A DNA stretch of 64,000 nt from a bacterium. GTDB lineage: Bacteria; JACRDZ01; JAQUKH01. The notes below the pieces were generated by a model that did not search any database, was not told where the DNA came from, and saw nothing but the letters and a program-made list of their open reading frames with translations. Position 1 is the first letter of the stretch. Each line of letters begins with the position of its first letter. This document shows positions 27,693-37,240 of this stretch, piece by piece. The stretch is taken from NCBI GenBank assembly GCA_028719205.1, contig JAQUKH010000006.1, positions 1-64,000 of the forward strand, written 5' to 3'. The position numbers were made by a program, and so were the translations under genes.

Positions 27693-29243
27693 ATGTCTGT
27701 TTCAGCTGAGGCAAAAGTTGGTATTATGATTTTTGTTTCTTTAATTATCCTTGCCAGCATGACTTTTACTGTAAGTAAAATATCTTTGTTTAAAAAGCCG
27801 GGGGATAAAATAAAGATACAATTTGAAGATACTGGCGGGCTTCGTCTTTATGATGATGTCAGGATAGCGGGTGTTATTGTCGGGAAAGTAGTTGATATTT
27901 ATCTGGAAGGGGCAAACGCGATAGTTGTTATCCAGCTAAAACCGGAATTTCATATTCGGAAAGGCGCGAAGGTAATTATTAATTCGGCAGGCCTTCTGGG
28001 AGAGGCGTATATCGGTGTTACGCAGGGGCCCGAGAAAGAACCTTTTCTTACTGAATCAAGCCCGCCGATACTCTCAGAGCCGACTGTACGTGTGGACCAG
28101 GTAATGGCAAGTATGAACCGTTTTATGGACAGGGCGGAAAACGCGATGAATTTTGATGTTCGCCAGGTAATCAAAAATACTGAAGACCTTATCGCAACCA
28201 TGAATCTGCTTGTTAATGAAAATCGCGCGAATATAAAGGAAATTTCCGGTAATATGGGCGCTATTTCTAAAGGGCTTACTGAGACCCAAAAGGAATTTCA
28301 GACAAAATTAGTCTCGATTTTAAGTAATGTCGACCAGTATTCCCAGACACTTTTTCAGAGAACCATCGCGATTTCCGATGAAATGCTTAATATTACAAAA
28401 GATCTGGATAGGGGAGTTAACAAGACCAGCAATGATGTTTCCGCTCTTATCAATAATTTTAACGAAACAAGCACGGAATTTAATAAGATCGTCAAAACAT
28501 TAGCTGAGACTATGAAGAAGATCGATAATATTGCCGCACGAGTGGAAAAGGGAGAAGGTGTTATTGGTAAATTAACTACAAGTAATGAATTGTATGATAA
28601 TTTAAATGGCGTGCTTATTGAGATCAAAGGGATAAGTACCTCGTTGAATCAGGTAGCAGGCCGTATAGAAAGAGGCGAGGGGACAATAGGCAAGCTGACA
28701 AAAGAAGATACGCTTTACAAAAATCTGGACGAAACTATCGCGAGCGTGAGAGACTTGACCGGCAGGGTTAATGAATATAGAACTTATTGGGGTTACAGGA
28801 TGGATTATCGTTTTATAAAACAGGAGGATCAGAAAGACTTCAGCAATACTTTTTCTTTCAGGTTTGATCCGAGACCCGGGAAATATTATTTGCTGGAGTT
28901 AACGGATATCGGCGGCAAAGAAAAGGTTTCCCTTTTGATCGGAGCCGCGGTTAAAGATTGGCTTACTTTGAAAGCCGGAGTGATCCAATCGACCGGCGGT
29001 GTAGGTTTAAATTACTATCCATTTGGCAAAGATTTCAATCTAGGGGTTTCCGCGTTTGATTTTGGAAGGTTGTCTAAACCTCAGGTTAAAGTGGAAGGTT
29101 CTTATCAGTTAACTAAAAATGTCTATTTTAATGTAGGCGCGGAAGACCTTTTATTAGACAAGTCATATTACGCGGGATTAAATGTTTTTATAGAGGATAG
29201 AGATATTAAATATCTTTTAGGGCTTGTGCCGTATGTGAAATAA
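27693..29243 (+). CDS. mlaD: MlaD/MCE-domain protein
   Basis: SAEAKVGIMIFVSLIILASM, FEDTGGLRLYDDVRIAGVIVGKVVDIYLEG, LLGEAYIGVTQG. Confidence 0.92.
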   Translation: MSVSAEAKVGIMIFVSLIILASMTFTVSKISLFKKPGDKIKIQFEDTGGLRLYDDVRIAGVIVGKVVDIYLEGANAIVVIQLKPEFHIRKGAKVIINSAGLLGEAYIGVTQGPEKEPFLTESSPPILSEPTVRVDQVMASMNRFMDRAENAMNFDVRQVIKNTEDLIATMNLLVNENRANIKEISGNMGAISKGLTETQKEFQTKLVSILSNVDQYSQTLFQRTIAISDEMLNITKDLDRGVNKTSNDVSALINNFNETSTEFNKIVKTLAETMKKIDNIAARVEKGEGVIGKLTTSNELYDNLNGVLIEIKGISTSLNQVAGRIERGEGTIGKLTKEDTLYKNLDETIASVRDLTGRVNEYRTYWGYRMDYRFIKQEDQKDFSNTFSFRFDPRPGKYYLLELTDIGGKEKVSLLIGAAVKDWLTLKAGVIQSTGGVGLNYYPFGKDFNLGVSAFDFGRLSKPQVKVEGSYQLTKNVYFNVGAEDLLLDKSYYAGLNVFIEDRDIKYLLGLVPYVK

Positions 29244-29275
29244 GTCACAAGTAAAAGTAACAAGCAAGGAAAATA

Positions 29276-29746
29276 ATGTTATCTAAAAAAATAATATGTA
29301 TATTAATATTTACCATTTTATTTGCCGGCTGCAATTTATTCGGAAGCAGTGTTGATGTGGAGCTTGTTGAAATAAAAATGGGAAAAACATTCAATGACAG
29401 TACAGGGGTAATTGGTGATTTAACTGATACTTTTTACCCCACTGATGAAGAGATAGTTTTGTGGCTTTCATGGAATCGCGTCCAGGGAGAAAATAACGGT
29501 GTTATTGAATGGCATTCGCCTGACGGTAAGCTTTACCAGGAGGATGACTTTAAATTTACCGCGGCTAAAGAGACTTGGGCAACATGGCACAGGCTGCCCA
29601 TCGCGAGAACGGATGCCGCAAGAACACTTGGAGACTGGATAGTATATGTATCGTTAAAAGGTAAATATATGGGAAAAAAGAAATTTACGATTACGAGTAC
29701 CGGAAGTGGGCCGGCAACAATTTCAAGAAAAGGCAACTTCAAATAA
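29276..29746 (+). CDS. Putative lipoprotein, unknown function
   Basis: Lipobox FAGC after hydrophobic N-terminus. Confidence 0.7.
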   Translation: MLSKKIICILIFTILFAGCNLFGSSVDVELVEIKMGKTFNDSTGVIGDLTDTFYPTDEEIVLWLSWNRVQGENNGVIEWHSPDGKLYQEDDFKFTAAKETWATWHRLPIARTDAARTLGDWIVYVSLKGKYMGKKKFTITSTGSGPATISRKGNFK

Positions 29747-29750
29747 TAAT

Positions 29751-30602
29751 ATGTCAGGAACACTTTATCTCGTCAGTACCCCTATTGGAAATCTGGAAGA
29801 TATTACTTTACGAGCGCTCCGAATATTGAAAGAAGTGGATCTGGTCGCCGCTGAGGATACCCGCCATACGATAAAACTTTTAAATCATTATGAAATCTCT
29901 ACGAATTTAACCTCATATTTTGAGCATAATAAAACTGTAAAAGGAAAATATTTAAAGGATTTGCTTCTTGAAGGTAAGAACATCGCGCTGGTCACGGACG
30001 CCGGCACCCCGGGTATTTCAGATCCAGGGGAAATGATAGTAAAAGATTGTATTTCAGCCGGGATAAAGGTAGTTCCGGTTCCCGGGCCGACCGCGCTTAT
30101 CGCGTCTTTAAGTATTTCAGGCCTTTCTACGGATAGTTTTTTGTTCCGGGGATTTCTTCCTAAAAAAACAAAAGGAATAAAAGAGGTTTTGGAAGGCTTA
30201 AAAGAAGAGAGCGCAACACTTATTTTTTACGAATCCCCTCACCGCGTAAAAGAAACGCTTAAAATAATGGCGGAAATATTCGGCAAACGGCAGGCGGTAA
30301 TAGTCCGTGAACTGACCAAATTTTATGAAGAGATAAAAAGAGGGAGTCTGGATGAATTGGCAGAAATTCCTTTTGTTCAGAAGGGAGAATTTTGTATAAT
30401 GGTCGCGGGACGCGATAAAAGTCTGGACCAGAAAAAAGTTCTTACTGATGATGAATTAAAAATAGCAGTGCTGGATTTGCAAAAGGAAAAAGGCTTATCT
30501 TTGAAGGAAGCTGTCCGGGAGATCGCCCATATGAATGGTCTTTCAACGCGGGATGTTTATCAGTTGATGATAAAATCCTCTTTCCACCCCCCAATTTTAT
30601 GA
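29751..30602 (+). CDS. rsmI: 16S rRNA 2'-O-ribose methyltransferase
   Basis: GTLYLVSTPIGNLEDITLRALRILKEVDLVAAEDTRHT, TDAGTPGISDPGE. Confidence 0.96.
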   Translation: MSGTLYLVSTPIGNLEDITLRALRILKEVDLVAAEDTRHTIKLLNHYEISTNLTSYFEHNKTVKGKYLKDLLLEGKNIALVTDAGTPGISDPGEMIVKDCISAGIKVVPVPGPTALIASLSISGLSTDSFLFRGFLPKKTKGIKEVLEGLKEESATLIFYESPHRVKETLKIMAEIFGKRQAVIVRELTKFYEEIKRGSLDELAEIPFVQKGEFCIMVAGRDKSLDQKKVLTDDELKIAVLDLQKEKGLSLKEAVREIAHMNGLSTRDVYQLMIKSSFHPPIL

Positions 30603-31411
30603 AAAAATGTTCGGTCATTACAGCAGTTTATAATTCAAATAAAACTTTACCCAGGTTTTTACTGGCCTTAGGAGGCCAGACCGAACGCGATTTTGAATTG
30701 ATAATATGCGATGACGGTTCCAGTGAAGATTGTCTGCCTTTAATTAATGAATATCAGAAGTATTTTCAGAATAAAATAAAATACGTCAGGCATGAAAGGA
30801 ACGGGATAAGAAAAACTATGACGCTTAACAGGGGTGTTTTAGCGTCGGAAACGGGTTATTTATTGTTTATTGACCCTGATTGCCTCGCGGATGAAGATTG
30901 GGTAAAGATCCATCTGGAAGAGCGCGAAAAAGGCTGTTACTTGATCGGGCGCAGGGTGGGTTACAGGGAACAAATGGCGCCATATATAACTGCTGAATTT
31001 ATAACAAGCAATAAATATTCAAAGGTGAATCTCTTTAATATTTATCACGCGATGGCGGGCCATATCAAGTATATTGAACAATTCCTTAAAATAAAAAATA
31101 CGCTTTTACGGAAAATCCTTCATCATAAGAAAAGCACCTACCTTATGGGTTGCAATTTTTCCTGCTGGAAAGAGGATATGTTTAAAGTGAACGGATGGGA
31201 TAATGATTTTCACGGCTTGGGCAGGGAAGATGTTGAACTGGACGGCAGGTTGAAAAAAAGCGGCCTGAAACCAAAATCCGTAAAATTCCTGACCAGGGTT
31301 TTTCATATCTATCACGCCCAGCGGAAAAACGACGAGTGGGAGGACTATTATAATAAGGCTGCCGGTAATTCGGGTTTCGAGGCGAAAAACGGATTGAGGG
31401 AGATCCTCTAA
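30599..31411 (+). CDS. Family 2 glycosyltransferase
   Basis: SVITAVYNSNKTLPRFLLAL...IICDDGSSEDC, FIDPDCLADEDW. Confidence 0.9.
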   Translation: MKKCSVITAVYNSNKTLPRFLLALGGQTERDFELIICDDGSSEDCLPLINEYQKYFQNKIKYVRHERNGIRKTMTLNRGVLASETGYLLFIDPDCLADEDWVKIHLEEREKGCYLIGRRVGYREQMAPYITAEFITSNKYSKVNLFNIYHAMAGHIKYIEQFLKIKNTLLRKILHHKKSTYLMGCNFSCWKEDMFKVNGWDNDFHGLGREDVELDGRLKKSGLKPKSVKFLTRVFHIYHAQRKNDEWEDYYNKAAGNSGFEAKNGLREIL

Positions 31412-31482
31412 ATATTGCTTGACTCATATTATAAAAAAGAAGAGAATAATACAAATATTTATATAAATAATAAAGGAGACGT

Positions 31483-32298
31483 ATGGAGTTAGGTGTTTCA
31501 AGTATGATTTTTGAATATAATGACCTGATCGACTATCTTCCGATCATGGAAAAAGAGGGGATTTTTAATGTGGAGGTCAGGGGGTATCCGCCGCGGGTGG
31601 ATTACCATAATAAAGATTATATAAAAAGATTAAAAGACGCGCTTGTGGAAAATAATGTTAAGGTTCACTCTTATCATTTGCCGTTCAGTCCCGAAAATGG
31701 ATTTGACATCAGTTTATCCGACAAAGCAAAGGCAGACCACGCGATTGAGGAGTTTAAATTGTCTTTGGATGCAATGTTATATTTAGGCGCGAAAATAGCG
31801 GTTCTTCATCCGGGAGATACGGTGGCCTCATCAGAAGAAAGAGAAGAACGTTACAAACACAGCAGGGAAAATATAGGAAGGATACTGGAATATTGCGAGA
31901 AGAATAAAATAAAGCTCGCGGTAGAAAATATGCCTTCCGGGAAAATGGGTGAGAGGGTTAGTGATATTTATGGTCTCATATCCGGTTTTAATTCGGAATA
32001 TATCGGGATTTGTTTTGATACGAGCCACGCGAATATGACATCCGGGAACGCGCCCGCTGAAATTAAAAAATGCAAAGATAAACTATTTACGATACATGTT
32101 TCCGATAATAACGGTAAAAAGGATCAGCATTATCTTCCTTATAGCGGGAATATTGATTGGCCTTCTTTTTGGAGGGAACTGAACAATTTAAATTACAATA
32201 GCGTTTTTATGATGGAAGTTACAAGGCATTTAGAAAATTCCCGTTTTATGCTTCAAGAGGCTAAAAGGCGGTTCGAAAAGATCATTTCCGGTAAATAA
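31483..32298 (+). CDS. Sugar phosphate isomerase/epimerase (AP endonuclease 2-like TIM barrel)
   Basis: KVHSYHLPFSPENGFDIS, AVLHPGD, LAVENMPSG, IGICFDTSHANM, FTIHVSDNNGKKDQHYLPYSG. Confidence 0.9.
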   Translation: MELGVSSMIFEYNDLIDYLPIMEKEGIFNVEVRGYPPRVDYHNKDYIKRLKDALVENNVKVHSYHLPFSPENGFDISLSDKAKADHAIEEFKLSLDAMLYLGAKIAVLHPGDTVASSEEREERYKHSRENIGRILEYCEKNKIKLAVENMPSGKMGERVSDIYGLISGFNSEYIGICFDTSHANMTSGNAPAEIKKCKDKLFTIHVSDNNGKKDQHYLPYSGNIDWPSFWRELNNLNYNSVFMMEVTRHLENSRFMLQEAKRRFEKIISGK

Positions 32299-32332
32299 AA
32301 AAGGGAGCGAATGATCATGCGCTCCCTTTTTT
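32297..32332. terminator. Bidirectional rho-independent terminator
   Basis: AAAAAAGGGAGCG-AATGATCATG-CGCTCCCTTTTTT between convergent genes. Confidence 0.9.
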
Positions 32333-32345
32333 ATTAAACGATTAT

Positions 32346-32693
32346 TTACTTTTTTGAACCGTAGTCAAACATTATCTCAGCAATATTATGAATTTTATCT
32401 ATGTCTGCGTCCGATTTGTCTTTTAAGAGGTAAACCAGTTTTATCATCTTCTGTTTTTTCTTTTCATCTTTTATTTTATCATCGGGTATATCTAAAAGAG
32501 TTTTTAATGATGCCCCTAAAATTGTTTCAATATTTTCCAGGATCGCAAGCGACGGGCTCCGAAGGCCTCTTTCCAGAAGAGATATGTATTCTGTGGTTAA
32601 ATTCAGGCGTTTCGCGAAATCAGTTTGTGTTAATTTTTGTTTTTCTCTCAGTGACGATATTTTTTCACCGAGTTTTTTAGTTTTTTTATTCAT
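32346..32693 (-). CDS. XRE-family HTH regulator
   Basis: LGEKISSLREKQKLTQTDFAKRLNLTTEYISLLERGLRSPSLAILENI. Confidence 0.92.
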   Translation of the reverse strand: MNKKTKKLGEKISSLREKQKLTQTDFAKRLNLTTEYISLLERGLRSPSLAILENIETILGASLKTLLDIPDDKIKDEKKKQKMIKLVYLLKDKSDADIDKIHNIAEIMFDYGSKK

Positions 32694-32795
32694 GATTATT
32701 CCCTCTCCCTCTTTCTGTAGTTTTAAGTTCCGGCCGCTTTATATTTTAAATATTTTCAGCAAATGTTTCAACAAAAAAATTGTTTAAAAAATCAC

Positions 32796-32824
32796 TTGAC
32801 AGAAAATATCTTATATAATATTAT
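32796..32824 (+). promoter_or_regulatory. Promoter TTGACA-17-TATTAT overlapping a TATAATATTATA palindrome
   Basis: Divergent intergenic region between the XRE gene and the SRPBCC gene. Confidence 0.55.
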
Positions 32825-32877
32825 ATCATTCTTTTTAATTTGCAAGTAAAATATTTTAGGATAGGGGCTATAGAAAT

Positions 32878-33258
32878 ATGATAACTGCGGAAATAATAAT
32901 AAATAAGCCTTTGGATATGGTTTGGAGCTTTTACACAAATCCAAAGAATTGGGGAAAATGGTGGCTGCAGGGGATTAAAAAAGTAATTCCGGGATGGGAA
33001 GAGGACGCCGTTGTTCAATGGGCCGATAATAGTGAATGCAGTGTATGGAGCATAACCCCTAAGAAGATAGTGCAGCTAAACAGCCAATGGATGCGGACAA
33101 CTTTTAAATTCAGCACGGTTAGTGAAAAAACCACGTTACAGGTAAAATTGGACGCGAGGTGGGGGGAAGGTTTTGAAGACAGGGGTGCTGTTGAAAGGGC
33201 CGAGCTTGTAAGCGCGTTGTCAAAACTTAAGAAATGTATAGAAGAAATTGAACCGTGA
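32878..33258 (+). CDS. SRPBCC/START-like domain protein
   Basis: AEIIINKPLDMVWSFYTNPKNWGKWWLQGIKKV. Confidence 0.7.
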   Translation: MITAEIIINKPLDMVWSFYTNPKNWGKWWLQGIKKVIPGWEEDAVVQWADNSECSVWSITPKKIVQLNSQWMRTTFKFSTVSEKTTLQVKLDARWGEGFEDRGAVERAELVSALSKLKKCIEEIEP

Positions 33259-33265
33259 ATCGTCA

Positions 33266-34666
33266 TTAGTTACTATTCACTATTTTTAAACTTCTTTCCT
33301 CTAAAACAAAACATTGATCCGCCTGGCTTATATCCGGTTTTCTGCTTGTTAAAATAATAACAGAAGTTTCTGTTTTCTTTTGGTATTCAATAATTGACGA
33401 TAGAAATATATATTTTTCTTTTACGTCTAATCCTGTTAAAATATCATCTATAATAAGGATCTCGGGAAAAAGGACAAGCGCTGACGCGGCGGCGATCTTT
33501 CTTTTATTTGCCAAAGAGAAGTACAGCATATCCTGTTTTTTGATAAAATTATAATTTAAAGAAAACAGGTCAAAGATCCATTCAATTCTTTTTTCCCTTT
33601 CTTTTTCAGGAATATTAAAATTTATCAGGCCGAAATTTATTTCCTGTTCGATATTTTCTGTTAAAAATTGATTTTCCGGTTCCTGAAAGATCAAACCTAT
33701 TTTTTGATTCAATAATTCTTTATTCATTTTTTTGGAGGAAAAAGACGGGAAATTGATATCTCCCGAAACGGGTTTTATAAGGCCGGCAATAAGTTTAGCC
33801 AGGGTGCTTTTTCCTGAGCCGCAATTACCCTGTATAAAAACAAGTTCCCCTTTGGAGGCTTTTAAATTTACTTTTTCTAAAATACACCTGCTGTCGGTAA
33901 AAAAAGTCTTTTTCGTAGAATATGTCATGTCTTTAATTTCAAGAAGGATAGAGGAGCCGGAACTCTTAACCAGGTACTTCGGCCGTTCCGGCGGGACCTC
34001 CTCAGAATAGGGTTTTGAGGATAGAACTCCCCGGGAACTCAAATAAAATAACTCGTCACAGGCAGGAATAAATGTTCCATTGCTGAAATATATGACGCTC
34101 ATTTCATAAGATCCACGGATCTTTTTTACTATATCCCAGAAATTATTTTCATCTTTTTCATCAAATAGAGAAGTTGGTTCATCAAAAATAATATATTTTG
34201 GTTTTAATGTAAGGAATGACGCGAGAACGGCCAGCTGTTTTTTCCCGCGGGGCAAAGAATAAACAGGAATATAACGGAATTTATCCAGCCCGGTTATCTG
34301 CAGGGATTGGTTGATCCTTTCTGATATTTCTTCTTTTGGTATGCCGAAATTTTCAGGGCCAAAAGCAGCCAGTTCTTCTAATGATGTAGTGAATAGGTTA
34401 TTGTAATCGGAATTTTTGCCGACATAAGCCGGTTTTTGCCGTAAATGCCGGTTATTTTCCGGGCTATTTATATCAATTCCATCGATTAATATTTGCCCCC
34501 CGCCGGGAGCGATTATTCCCGAGAGTATTTTCGCGAATGTCGTTTTCCCTGAACCACTTGGGCCTATTATTGTAATAAATTTATTTTCCGGGATATTCAG
34601 GCTTATTTTATCCAGAATATTGCCGTTTTGACCAAAATTGAAAGATACCTGATTTAGTGTTATCAT
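33266..34666 (-). CDS. Fused double-ATPase ABC protein (ECF/EcfA-like)
   Basis: Two Walker A motifs (GPSGSGKTT, GNCGSGKST), Walker B IIFDEPTS and LIIDDILTGLD. Confidence 0.88.
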   Translation of the reverse strand: MITLNQVSFNFGQNGNILDKISLNIPENKFITIIGPSGSGKTTFAKILSGIIAPGGGQILIDGIDINSPENNRHLRQKPAYVGKNSDYNNLFTTSLEELAAFGPENFGIPKEEISERINQSLQITGLDKFRYIPVYSLPRGKKQLAVLASFLTLKPKYIIFDEPTSLFDEKDENNFWDIVKKIRGSYEMSVIYFSNGTFIPACDELFYLSSRGVLSSKPYSEEVPPERPKYLVKSSGSSILLEIKDMTYSTKKTFFTDSRCILEKVNLKASKGELVFIQGNCGSGKSTLAKLIAGLIKPVSGDINFPSFSSKKMNKELLNQKIGLIFQEPENQFLTENIEQEINFGLINFNIPEKEREKRIEWIFDLFSLNYNFIKKQDMLYFSLANKRKIAAASALVLFPEILIIDDILTGLDVKEKYIFLSSIIEYQKKTETSVIILTSRKPDISQADQCFVLEERSLKIVNSN

Positions 34667-34766
34667 TCTGCCCTGGATTATAACAAATATTAGATTTAAA
34701 ATTTTATATAAATGTGATATAATATCTACTTTGAAATTTATACAGAAAATAGAGGTGTAAAAAGTT

Positions 34767-35627
34767 ATGAAAACAGAGACCAGCCTGACGGAAAAACAAT
34801 TAAAAAAGATAGCCTGCGGTATTCGTAAAAATATAATAAAAATGTTGACTGAGTCAAAAAGCGGCCACTCGGGCGGGTCTCTTTCCGCGGTTGATATTTT
34901 AACGTCGTTATATTTTTATAAAATGAACTATAAGCCGGCTGAACCGAATTGGCCTGAACGGGATAGATTTGTTTTAAGCAAAGGGCACGCGGCGCCCGCG
35001 TTATACGCGGTATTAGCTGAGGCAGGATATTTCCCGACAGAAGAGTTAAAAACCTTGCGTAAATTTGGTACGCGCCTGCAGGGACATCCTGACAGAAGAA
35101 AACTTCCGGGTATAGAGGCGTCAACAGGTTCTTTGGGCCAGGGGATATCTATCGCGTGCGGTATTGCTTTATGCGGTAAACATATTGATAAAAAGAATTA
35201 TCGTGTTTACGCTCTACTTGGAGACGGTGAAAATCAGGAGGGTGAAGTATGGGAGGCGGCAATGTCAGCGGCTCATTATAAGCTCGATAATCTTTGCGCT
35301 GTATTGGATTATAATGGCCTGCAGATAGACGGATTTGTCAAGGATGTAATGAATATTGACCCCATAACTGATAAATGGCGGGCGTTTGGATGGAATGTAA
35401 TAGAGGCGGACGGGCATAATATTAAAGAACTTATTAAAGCGCTTGATGATGCTGAGCAAATAAAAGGCAAACCCAGCATTATCATCGCGAAAACTATAAA
35501 AGGAAAAGGTATATCCTTTATGGAAGGGAAGGTAAAATATCACGGTTTGGCGCCTACCTATGAGGAGTGCGAGAAGGGTTTGTGCGAGCTTGAGGAGTAT
35601 GAGAAAAAAATAAGTGAGGAGGCATAA
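34767..35627 (+). CDS. Transketolase N-terminal subunit
   Basis: SKSGHSGGSLSAVDILTSLYF, LSKGHAAPALYAVLAEAGYF, GDGENQEGEVWEAAM. Confidence 0.95.
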   Translation: MKTETSLTEKQLKKIACGIRKNIIKMLTESKSGHSGGSLSAVDILTSLYFYKMNYKPAEPNWPERDRFVLSKGHAAPALYAVLAEAGYFPTEELKTLRKFGTRLQGHPDRRKLPGIEASTGSLGQGISIACGIALCGKHIDKKNYRVYALLGDGENQEGEVWEAAMSAAHYKLDNLCAVLDYNGLQIDGFVKDVMNIDPITDKWRAFGWNVIEADGHNIKELIKALDDAEQIKGKPSIIIAKTIKGKGISFMEGKVKYHGLAPTYEECEKGLCELEEYEKKISEEA

Positions 35628-36568
35628 TGGAAGCAATAGCGACACGAGAGGCTTGTGGTTTGACTTTGGCTAAACTTGGCCGTGTGAATAAAAATATAAT
35701 TGTTCTGGACGCGGATCTTTCTGAATCGACAAAATCAATAATTTTTGCCAGGGAATTCCCTGAGAGATTTTTTAACTACGGTGTGGCGGAACAGAATATG
35801 ACGGCATCAGCTGTAGGGATCGCGTCATGCGGGAAAGTGGTATTCATAAATACATTCGCGATATTCGCGACCGGCCGTACATGGGATCAGATACGTAACG
35901 GAGTAACTGCCGGCGGTTTTAATGTTAAAATCGTGGGGAGCCATGGAGGCCTTTCCGTGGGCCCTGATGGTTTGTCTCATCAATGTATTGAGGATGTTTC
36001 GCTTATGAGGGCAATTCCTGAAATGGTTGTTATTGTCCCTTCTGACCGTATAGAAACTGAAAAAGTTATTGAGAAAGCGGCTGAATACTATGGTCCGGTT
36101 TACATAAGAACCTCCCGCGCGAAATCACCAAATGTAAATAATGAGGATTATAAATTTGAAATAGGCAAAGGAAATATTTTACAGGATGGAAGCGATGTTA
36201 CGATTATCGCGTGTGGGGTTATGGTTGAGCCGGCGCTGAACGCGGCAAAAGCGCTTATTGAAAAAAAGATCCATGCAAGGGTAATAAATATGGCATGTAT
36301 CAAGCCAATCGATAAAGATATGATAATCAGAGCGGCTAAGGAAACAGGGGCAATAGTTACAGTGGAAGATCATACGGTTATCGGAGGATTAGGAAGCGCT
36401 GTTGCTGAGGTTTTAGGCGAGGAATACCCGGTTCCTTTGAAAAGGATAGGGGTTTTGGACCGGTTTGGAGAATCCGGCGAGCCGAATGAACTTTTTAAGA
36501 AAAATGGAATGACCGCCGAAAATATAGCTGAGGAGGCTAAAAAAATAATATTAAGGAAAAATAGATAA
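35627..36568 (+). CDS. Transketolase C-terminal subunit
   Basis: LDADLSESTKSIIFAREFPERFFNYGVAEQNM, GSHGGLSVGPDGLSHQCIEDVSLMRAIP. Confidence 0.95.
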   Translation: MEAIATREACGLTLAKLGRVNKNIIVLDADLSESTKSIIFAREFPERFFNYGVAEQNMTASAVGIASCGKVVFINTFAIFATGRTWDQIRNGVTAGGFNVKIVGSHGGLSVGPDGLSHQCIEDVSLMRAIPEMVVIVPSDRIETEKVIEKAAEYYGPVYIRTSRAKSPNVNNEDYKFEIGKGNILQDGSDVTIIACGVMVEPALNAAKALIEKKIHARVINMACIKPIDKDMIIRAAKETGAIVTVEDHTVIGGLGSAVAEVLGEEYPVPLKRIGVLDRFGESGEPNELFKKNGMTAENIAEEAKKIILRKNR

Positions 36569-36577
36569 AAAGAATAT

Positions 36578-37240
36578 ATGATCCGTCTTTACCATGTTTG
36601 TAAAAAATATGATTCTTCCGGGGTTGTCTTAAATGATATTAGTTTATCGATAAAACAGGGTGAATGGATTGTTTTAAGGGGCCGTGAAAAAGCAGGAAAA
36701 ACTACGCTCTTTAAACTGCTTTATGGGATGGAAGAGCCTTCAAGCGGAGAAATGATCGTTTGCGGACAAAATATTTGCCGGATAAAAAAAGAGAAATTAT
36801 ATTTTTACAGGCGGCAATTGGGTATTATCCCGCAGGATGGATATTTATTAAATGATAGAGATCTTTACTCTAATATTGATCTGGTTCTCCGGTTTTATGG
36901 TTTTTCCTCAAAGGTAAGAAAAGCGCGCGTTTATGAAGTATTGTCTATAGTCGGCCTTGAAAAGAAAATAGATATTATATCAGCCAAACTTAGTGATTTT
37001 GAGAAAAGAAAGCTGATAATCGCGAGGGCAGTAGTGAATAATCCGCGTATTATTTTGGCCGACAGCCCTGATGCCGGGTTGAATTTATCCGAACAGGAAG
37101 AGATTTATCAGATCTTTAAACGGTTGAAAACACCCGATATGGCTATTTTATTTTCCACAAAAGAAGAAAAGTGCTTATTGCAGGGTTTAAGAGAAGTTGA
37201 ATTGGCTGATGGTATGATCCGGGAAACCAAATTTGTATGA
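36578..37240 (+). CDS. ftsE: FtsE-like ABC ATPase with degenerate catalytic motifs
   Basis: Adjacent to ftsX; GREKAGKTTLFKLLYG; Walker B IILADSP instead of ADEP; LSDFE instead of LSGGE. Confidence 0.8.
   Translation: MIRLYHVCKKYDSSGVVLNDISLSIKQGEWIVLRGREKAGKTTLFKLLYGMEEPSSGEMIVCGQNICRIKKEKLYFYRRQLGIIPQDGYLLNDRDLYSNIDLVLRFYGFSSKVRKARVYEVLSIVGLEKKIDIISAKLSDFEKRKLIIARAVVNNPRIILADSPDAGLNLSEQEEIYQIFKRLKTPDMAILFSTKEEKCLLQGLREVELADGMIRETKFV

Noticed and set aside
34767-36568. Transketolase split into two genes as a possible frameshift
   Set aside because: Two-subunit transketolase-like pairs are common in bacteria and archaea; start/stop overlap is normal coupling.
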